In this document: piece after piece, positions 58,558 to 64,000 of the stretch
Numbering within the stretch: position 1 is the first letter of the stretch
Layout: each line of letters opens with the position of its first letter
Program-made: the position numbers and the translations under genes
Notes under the pieces: model-generated
What the model was told of the DNA's origin: nothing
The model's input: the letters and a program-made list of their open reading frames with translations, nothing else
Database searches by the model: none
Source: Pseudomonadota bacterium
Lineage (GTDB): Bacteria > Pseudomonadota > Gammaproteobacteria > Burkholderiales > Methylophilaceae
Reading direction: 5' to 3'
DNA: 64,000 nucleotides
NCBI GenBank assembly: GCA_029782295.1
Contig: JAKOVB010000067.1
Coordinates: 248,001-312,000 of the forward strand

Positions 58558-60744
58558 CTATTTTTTTAGAGCGTGTATATGTGAAAAAATTGTTGGCTGG
58601 TTCAGTAGTGCGTGAGTCGCTTCATCAATATTAAGGGGTCTGCTGAATAAGTAGCCCTGCATCACATTGCATCCCACGTTGGTGAGCGCATCCATTTGAT
58701 TGACAGTTTCTACACCTTCTGCGATCAGGTTCATTCCAAACCCTCTGGCGATAAGTGAAATGCCTGAAACGATAGGCAAGTCAATGGATGAATCCTGAAT
58801 GTCCTGAACAAAAGACTTGTCTATTTTGATCGAGTGCACGGGGAACTGTTTTATATAGGATAAGGAAGAATACCCTGTACCAAAGTCGTCGATGGCCACC
58901 TTGATTCCAGTGCTACCAAGTTCCTTGAGTTTGTTAATGGAGTTGACCATGTCTCTCATGATCGTCCCCTCCGTAATTTCTATTTCAAGTAGCTGGCCAT
59001 CAAGCCCATGATGCGCTAAACGGTTTTTAACCATTGAGACGAAATCATCCCGTTCGATGTCCTGAGGTGAAAAATTGACGGACATGCGCACACCGGTAAT
59101 GCCCATCTGAATCCATTTCACATATTGAATACACGTGGCTTCAAAAACCCATTCGGTAATCTTTGTGATCAGTCCAGATTCTTCAGCAAGCGGTATAAAA
59201 GTTATGGGGGAAATTATCCCTCTGGTTGGGTGGTGCCATCTGACCAATGACTCCATTCCAACTATTGAACGGGTCTTAATATCAATTTGGGGTTGAAAGT
59301 TCAGGACTAGTTGTCCGGCCTCGATGGCTTTCCTCAAGTCTGTTTCTATTGACAGTGATTGATGAAAGACTTCATTCATCTTGGGGTCGTATGTCATGCA
59401 ATCGTTCTTGCCGACCCACTTTACATGGTACATGGCGATGTCGGCGCTTTTTATTAACTGGTCAGCATGTTCGCCATGGTCAGGGTATACGGATATCCCT
59501 ATGCTTGCAGAGATGAAAACCTCCTGATCATTCAGTTGCAGTGGTTTTTCAATTTCACTTAATAGGTTTTTGGCTCGTTCCAGGGCGCATTCAATCGAAT
59601 CAACCTGTGTAAGCAGTATGCTGAACTCGTCCCCACCGATTCTTGCAAGCGTGTCTGCAGTATCGAGCGAGTTGCGAAGCCTGTCTGCGACACTGATGAG
59701 TAACTCATCACCACGTTTGTGTCCCATGGTGTCGTTTATGAATTTGAAACGGTCCAAGTCGATAAACATGATGGCGAATCGCTTGGGGTCTCTTCTTGCC
59801 TGGTTGATGGCCATTTCCAGGCGGTCTTTGAACAAAACTCTGTTGGGGAGGTTGGTGAGTCCGTCGTGATATGTCTGATGGGCTATCAATGCATCTGATC
59901 TTTTCCGTTCACCAATGTCTCTTGCAACGCCATATGTGCCATTGATGGATGTGCCATTTGAATTGTTAATGCCAGACAACTGGATGGAGAACTTTACGGT
60001 TTTGTTCTCGACATAAATAGGTTTGTGCTCTTCAGTGTTTCCCTTGAAGCGCAGTTCAACAGTACTTACGGAGTGGTCGTTTAAGGGACCTCTTTGATTG
60101 AAGGCAAACATGGCATGATCCAAATCCTCCTCGTGGACCAAAGCGCTGTAATGCTTTCCTATGATTTGGTCACTGGAAATTCCAAGCAAGTCTTCGAACT
60201 TTTTATTTACAAATGAGAAGCGGTCGGAATTATCCAAAATGTAAATAAAATCAGGAGATCCATTTACAAGGAACCGATATAAGTCCTTTGACTGTTCCAG
60301 CCTTTCCTGTATATCCCGGTTGATTTTTTCAAGACGCGTTTTGTAGACCGCATTTCGAACAGTTTGGAGGAGTTGTTCAGGTTCGTAGGGCTTGCGTACG
60401 AAATCGTAAACACCTTCTCTTAAGGCACGTATGGCTGCATCAATGGAGCTTTCCCCGCTCACAATAATGACAGGAGTTTGATTGCCCTTATCGCGAATCC
60501 TTTTAAGTACATCATGCCCGGATATGTCCGGTAAGCCGATATCAAGGAGAATGACATCAAAATTTTCTTTTGAGATTACGCTTAGAGCTTCCTGCCCTTG
60601 AGTACATACGTGATGATTGAAACCCTCAATGTCGAGCAATAGCGTTAGGCTGTCGGCAAGCCTCGGTTCATCATCAACAATGAGGACCTTCACACCTGCA
60701 GTGAGTGCACTACTATTGTCTGCTGGGGAGAATAAGCGATCCAT
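58558..60744 (-). CDS. Response regulator REC-PAS-GGDEF-EAL protein
   Basis: A 728-aa protein. REC (about 16-130, VLIVDDEPRLAD, phosphoacceptor in VILLDIGLPD), PAS (about 160-285), GGDEF (about 295-455) and EAL (about 470-715) domains follow in order. The cyclase loop RIGGDEFSILL is intact, but the position of the I-site reads DTAD, so product inhibition is unlikely. The phosphodiesterase motif is ESL with SVNFSPQDI, EIEITEGTI, DDFGTG, IKIDK and IAEGVET, all compatible with activity. It lies 11 nt after the HDOD-kinase gene, its likely phosphodonor. Confidence 0.94.
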   Translation of the reverse strand: MDRLFSPADNSSALTAGVKVLIVDDEPRLADSLTLLLDIEGFNHHVCTQGQEALSVISKENFDVILLDIGLPDISGHDVLKRIRDKGNQTPVIIVSGESSIDAAIRALREGVYDFVRKPYEPEQLLQTVRNAVYKTRLEKINRDIQERLEQSKDLYRFLVNGSPDFIYILDNSDRFSFVNKKFEDLLGISSDQIIGKHYSALVHEEDLDHAMFAFNQRGPLNDHSVSTVELRFKGNTEEHKPIYVENKTVKFSIQLSGINNSNGTSINGTYGVARDIGERKRSDALIAHQTYHDGLTNLPNRVLFKDRLEMAINQARRDPKRFAIMFIDLDRFKFINDTMGHKRGDELLISVADRLRNSLDTADTLARIGGDEFSILLTQVDSIECALERAKNLLSEIEKPLQLNDQEVFISASIGISVYPDHGEHADQLIKSADIAMYHVKWVGKNDCMTYDPKMNEVFHQSLSIETDLRKAIEAGQLVLNFQPQIDIKTRSIVGMESLVRWHHPTRGIISPITFIPLAEESGLITKITEWVFEATCIQYVKWIQMGITGVRMSVNFSPQDIERDDFVSMVKNRLAHHGLDGQLLEIEITEGTIMRDMVNSINKLKELGSTGIKVAIDDFGTGYSSLSYIKQFPVHSIKIDKSFVQDIQDSSIDLPIVSGISLIARGFGMNLIAEGVETVNQMDALTNVGCNVMQGYLFSRPLNIDEATHALLNQPTIFSHIHALKK

Positions 60745-60755
60745 GAGTCCTTGGT

Positions 60756-62909
60756 TTACTGAGGGCTGATTGATGCAGAGTTATCGCTCTGGCTACTCTG
60801 TCGGTAGGGCAGCGCGACAATAAACATGGCACCTGACCCCAGGGCCGGCCTATACATCACATTGCCACCGAGATCCTTTACCAGTTTTGCTACTATTGAT
60901 AGCCCGAGGCCTGCATTACCAGTGCCTTTGGTGGATTCGACGGCTGAGAAAAGCTTATCCCGAATTTGTTCTGGGACGCCTGGTCCTGTGTCGGACACGA
61001 CGATAGTCAGGAAGTTGGAGTCGCCTTTTTTGATGGCGGAGGTTGCCACCGTTATCGTGCCGCCTTCTGAGAGCGCCTCGACGGAATTCTTGATCAGATT
61101 GATCAGGACTTGCTTGATGCTGTCAGCGTTTGACTGTATTGCATGAAGATTCTTATCGAATCTTGTTTCAAATTTGATGTGGGATTCTGGAAGGGTGGAC
61201 TTATCAAACAGTTCTACAACATTTTTGGCGATATTGTTCACGTCAACATCACCTATCGATGAGGGTTGCTTCTTTTCTGAAGTTGCCGAAAGTTGTCGGA
61301 AAATATTCGATACCCGGTCGATTTCTTCGTTAAGGACCTTGATCTCGGTGACGGGTTCATCAAGCTTTCTGGAAAGCTTGATGTCCAGCACTCTGAGATA
61401 GTTCTTCATGATGGCAAGCGGGTTGTTGACTTCATGAATGATCTTGCGAACATTGAGCTTGTATTCGTCTATTTCGGAAGTGTCCTCGGCGTTGAGGCTC
61501 TTCATTTCTTCGCGGAATTTCCGGATGCTGTTTGCGGCTATTGAGGCAAATGCATTCATCAGGTTGAATTTTGTTTCGACTCGCTGGGTAATGGCAGTGG
61601 AATAACCAAGTACCATTGCACCATACATGAAATCACTTGATGCAATAGGAACGCATAGCATGCTCTGTGTCCCCAGCAGCCTGGTGATCTGTTCATCTAC
61701 AATGCTGTCTGAACGTGGCTCAGCTTTCCTGGTTGTATTCCAGAGCAGTGCGTCAGCGATTACGCTTTTGTTTAATTCCAAAGGAAATCTGATTCTTCGC
61801 AACGATTCCGGCTGGTCGGCTAAGGGTTTGCCGGATATCAGATTGCTCTCGGAATCCCATTCAAACATGAAGATTTGTCTAGGTTCAAAAAGCACGGTTG
61901 CTGTTTGCAAAATGCTCAACAGCAACTGATTCTCATCTGCGCTGATGTCAAAGCCCTCTTGGGCATGATTAATCAGGGTTGAATTGCTGATTTCTTTGGC
62001 CAGTTCAACCTTGATGACATCCCCATGAGTTTTAGGCTCGTTTGACGAGAATCGGGTGTACCCCTCCTTGGGCTCTACGATGACGGGAACACCCAGCGCC
62101 ATAGCAGAATCAACAACCTGACCTTGTGCGTCAATGCAGATCTTCATGACTTCTTCAGCTGTCATGCCCAGCAATGATCTTGATAATGCAAGAGCAGGGT
62201 GGTTGTAGGCATTCGAAATGCAGGAAAGTGCATTCGCCATATAGAGCAATTTCACCAGCTCCGGAGCATTGGAAATCTTTTCCACGGAAGAGTGATGATG
62301 ACGTATCGCATCCAGCAAGAACGGGTCGAGATTGCATTGCTCAAAGAGTTTTGCTGCAATCTCGGCATGGGTGGTGCCAAAGACAATCAGCTCATTATCG
62401 ACAATCAGGGACTCGTCCATCACTCCCTTGCTGCATTCTCTAAAATCATCCGGCCTGAGCGCGAGCATTACCATATGGCCTATGTCGTGAATCAGGCCGA
62501 CGATATAAGCCTCCTCGGGCTCGGGATAATTCATTGCCTCGGCTAATAGCCTGGCAATAATTGCGGTTGATAATGAGTGCGTCCAGAACTTCCCCAATTC
62601 TTCCGAATTGATGGAGGGCATGTTGCCAACAAACTGCTGGAGGGAGACGCTAATCGAAATGACCTTGATCAGCTTGATTCCAAGAAGGTTGATGGCCTGA
62701 TCGATGGAGGTCATCTCCTGGCGGCGGCGATATAAAGGCGAATTGACAATCGTCATGATTCGCAAAACCAGCACAGGATCAGTGGAAATGATCCTTTTGA
62801 GTCCGGTAATGTTGAGATTCTCGCCGTTCAACTCTTTAAGGAGTCGAACAAGCACCTCAGGCATGGACGGAAGTGAGCTCAGGTCGAGATTGTCGAAATC
62901 GTTAGCCAT
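60756..62909 (-). CDS. HDOD-GAF hybrid sensor histidine kinase
   Basis: A 717-aa soluble protein. An N-terminal HDOD domain (about 10-210, LPSMPEVLVRLLKEL, INLLGIKLIKVISIS, EEAYIVGLIHDIGHMVML) is followed by a GAF-like domain (about 330-480) and a HisKA-type dimerisation region with phosphoacceptor His in RKIIHEVNNPLAI. The HATPase domain has N-box LINLIKNSVEAL, VSDTGPGVPEQI and GLGLSIVAKLVKDLGG. HDOD domains usually signal through protein contact; fusion to a kinase links this to phosphorelay. It is upstream of and probably phosphorylates the REC-PAS-GGDEF-EAL protein. Ligand unknown. Confidence 0.92.
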   Translation of the reverse strand: MANDFDNLDLSSLPSMPEVLVRLLKELNGENLNITGLKRIISTDPVLVLRIMTIVNSPLYRRRQEMTSIDQAINLLGIKLIKVISISVSLQQFVGNMPSINSEELGKFWTHSLSTAIIARLLAEAMNYPEPEEAYIVGLIHDIGHMVMLALRPDDFRECSKGVMDESLIVDNELIVFGTTHAEIAAKLFEQCNLDPFLLDAIRHHHSSVEKISNAPELVKLLYMANALSCISNAYNHPALALSRSLLGMTAEEVMKICIDAQGQVVDSAMALGVPVIVEPKEGYTRFSSNEPKTHGDVIKVELAKEISNSTLINHAQEGFDISADENQLLLSILQTATVLFEPRQIFMFEWDSESNLISGKPLADQPESLRRIRFPLELNKSVIADALLWNTTRKAEPRSDSIVDEQITRLLGTQSMLCVPIASSDFMYGAMVLGYSTAITQRVETKFNLMNAFASIAANSIRKFREEMKSLNAEDTSEIDEYKLNVRKIIHEVNNPLAIMKNYLRVLDIKLSRKLDEPVTEIKVLNEEIDRVSNIFRQLSATSEKKQPSSIGDVDVNNIAKNVVELFDKSTLPESHIKFETRFDKNLHAIQSNADSIKQVLINLIKNSVEALSEGGTITVATSAIKKGDSNFLTIVVSDTGPGVPEQIRDKLFSAVESTKGTGNAGLGLSIVAKLVKDLGGNVMYRPALGSGAMFIVALPYRQSSQSDNSASISPQ

Positions 62910-63094
62910 TAAAAGTTTCAGTCAGTTCAAGGACGCCCAAAGCCAGGCAGCACTTCACACTTAAGTTAAGCTTCATCCTATAACGGGAGGATTTATAAAT
63001 ACTTTAACAATTTTTTTCTTGATCTTTACAGGCGAGTGACAAAAATAGGGTAATTACGTATTTTGGCAATCATGGGTTCATGGCTTAATTCGGT

Positions 63095-63760
63095 ATGGTC
63101 AGAACCCCCCTAAAATTTGTTTGCCTTTTGCTCGGCATGATGCACGCATCCTTTGCATTCGCCGATGTTTATGGGTATTCCGATCAGGATGGTTCGATCT
63201 ACCTGACAGATAATCCACCCAGTATGGATTATGAGTTGTTGGCATCCACTCCGGTTGAGGCGGCCAAGGTTTTACCTCCCTCATCTTTTCAGGCCGATCT
63301 GCCCCAGTCCGAAACCTCTATTCCAACAAATCTGAACTCTGGCAGTCAGGTCTATCACGATGTAGTCAACGTCGCAGCAGAAGCCAGTGGCGTAGAAAGT
63401 GCCCTGCTACATGCGGTCATTACAGCGGAGTCAAACTACAATCCTCGTGCTGTATCCCCCAAGGGGGCTGCAGGCCTCATGCAGTTGATGCCTACAACTG
63501 CCAGGCGATTTGGGGTTTCCAATTTGTTTGACCCTGCTCAGAATGTTCGTGGAGGTGCCCGTTATCTGGCATATCTGATGGGACTATTCAAGAATGATTT
63601 TGTACTTGCTGTTGCTGCCTACAACGCTGGTGAAAACTCTGTGATCCAGCATGGCAATAAAGTGCCGCCTTATCCTGAAACCAGGAATTATGTAATAAAG
63701 GTTATTGATTTATATAAAAGATTTGCTCGCTCCAAAGCTGGTCGCAAATCAGAGACATGA
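63095..63760 (+). CDS. Exported lytic transglycosylase with DUF4124 N terminus
   Basis: A 221-aa protein with a signal peptide (FVCLLLGMMHASFAFA), a DUF4124-type segment (DVYGYSDQDGSIYLTDNPP) and a C-terminal SLT domain. The catalytic Glu is in AVITAESNYNPRAVS, and GAAGLMQLMP, GGARYLAYLM and AVAAYNAGENSV are family blocks. It cleaves the glycan of peptidoglycan and probably opens it for a trans-envelope machine such as the pilus. It stands alone, divergent from the kinase gene. Confidence 0.93.
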   Translation: MVRTPLKFVCLLLGMMHASFAFADVYGYSDQDGSIYLTDNPPSMDYELLASTPVEAAKVLPPSSFQADLPQSETSIPTNLNSGSQVYHDVVNVAAEASGVESALLHAVITAESNYNPRAVSPKGAAGLMQLMPTTARRFGVSNLFDPAQNVRGGARYLAYLMGLFKNDFVLAVAAYNAGENSVIQHGNKVPPYPETRNYVIKVIDLYKRFARSKAGRKSET

Positions 63761-63872
63761 GAAACCTTTATAAATCAATGCAGATAGTCATTTAAAGGAT
63801 AGATTGTCGTCTTTTGGAGACGACGATAATGCGGTTCTTTTATAACATTCTGATTGTAAAGTAATATTTATC

Positions 63873-63888
63873 TGGCATTGGAATTGCT
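63873..63888 (+). promoter_or_regulatory. Sigma-54 (RpoN) type promoter
   Basis: TGGCAT, five nt (TGGAA), TTGCT match the -24/-12 consensus, with GG and GC exactly ten nt apart. The ATG of the following regulator is 40 nt downstream, leaving room for a short leader. A sigma-54 activator site further up is not identified. Confidence 0.75.
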
Positions 63889-63927
63889 AATCCATGTATA
63901 TGAATAATGAATATGTGGAGACGGACG

Positions 63928-64000
63928 ATGCCTTTCAGAACATTGCTGGTTGAAGATCATCGTGACTTTCGTGAGTATATGGGGGCGATGCTGAGGGATA
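63928..64000 (+). CDS. Response regulator, N-terminal fragment (cut by window end)
   Basis: The first 24 codons read MPFRTLLVEDHRDFREYMGA and beyond, which is the opening of a receiver domain with the acidic pair E-D after TLLV. The VEDHRDFREYM pattern is typical of NarL/LuxR-type regulators, but the output domain lies outside the window. ATG 63928 has GGAG upstream, and a sigma-54 promoter precedes it. Confidence 0.8.
   Translation, partial: MPFRTLLVEDHRDFREYMGAMLRD

Noticed and set aside
1-64000. CRISPR array, prophage, rRNA genes or complete insertion sequence
   Set aside because: No regularly spaced repeats, phage structural genes, rRNA sequence or transposase gene was seen.

Overview
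The window looks like a chromosomal segment of a betaproteobacterium, probably a Nitrosomonadales/Gallionellales-like lineage. The reasons are the aceE-aceF-lpdA order with a lipoyl domain fused to E3, birA followed by a type III pantothenate kinase, an RpfE-type gene ahead of recJ, and tpiA-secG-tRNA-Leu(GAG). Two base-composition regimes are visible by eye. Housekeeping genes at about 1-18.4 kb and 25.9-38.9 kb are GC-rich. The stretches 18.5-25.9 kb and 39 kb to the end are clearly more AT-rich and hold mostly signalling, surface and secretion genes.

Layout. 0-2.1 kb: a MacAB-like ABC exporter, with the permease cut by the window edge. 2.2-4.9 kb: small metabolic and membrane genes. 5.0-9.4 kb: glnS, divergent from birA-coaX-SPOR protein and a 48-codon small ORF. 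9.4-16.6 kb: a GlcD-type FAD oxidase and the pyruvate dehydrogenase operon aceE-aceF-lpdA. 17.0-18.5 kb: an M17 aminopeptidase. 18.7-24.7 kb: a five-PAS diguanylate cyclase and a compact STAS / di-iron metallo-beta-lactamase (ODP-like) / GGDEF-EAL operon. 25.1-30.0 kb: SOUL protein, beta-CASP nuclease with a Crp/Fnr regulator, pentapeptide-repeat protein, glycine-zipper protein. 30.0-34.8 kb: RCK potassium channel with a small membrane partner, then the sixA-parA-CYTH/CHAD run. 34.9-38.9 kb: RpfE-like gene, recJ, tpiA, secG, tRNA-Leu.

From 39 kb the content changes. There is a sensor split into two genes (membrane/coiled-coil plus PAS-PAS, no output domain). Next comes a five-gene translationally coupled set: a receiver with Glu at the phosphoacceptor position, a TPR/YaiO-type outer-membrane barrel, a HEAT-repeat membrane protein, a processive family-2 glycosyltransferase and a GH18-like exported protein. 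A membrane-anchored CX5R phosphatase-TPR fusion and a TonB-like protein lie convergent to it. I read this set as a PgaABC-like, synthase-dependent exopolysaccharide system of unusual make-up and consider it the best candidate for an undescribed system here.

48.4-57.6 kb is a type IV pilus minor-pilin operon (pilE-like, fimT, pilV, pilW, pilX, pilY1) with a short FimV-like gene upstream. A relic resembling an IS200/IS605 terminal hairpin lies between them. 57.7-64 kb holds a 54-aa membrane peptide, an orphan 85-aa gene, an HDOD-GAF histidine kinase coupled to a REC-PAS-GGDEF-EAL protein, a lytic transglycosylase, and the start of a response-regulator gene behind a good sigma-54 promoter. Cyclic-di-GMP turnover, pili and a secreted polysaccharide together suggest control of a surface-attached lifestyle.
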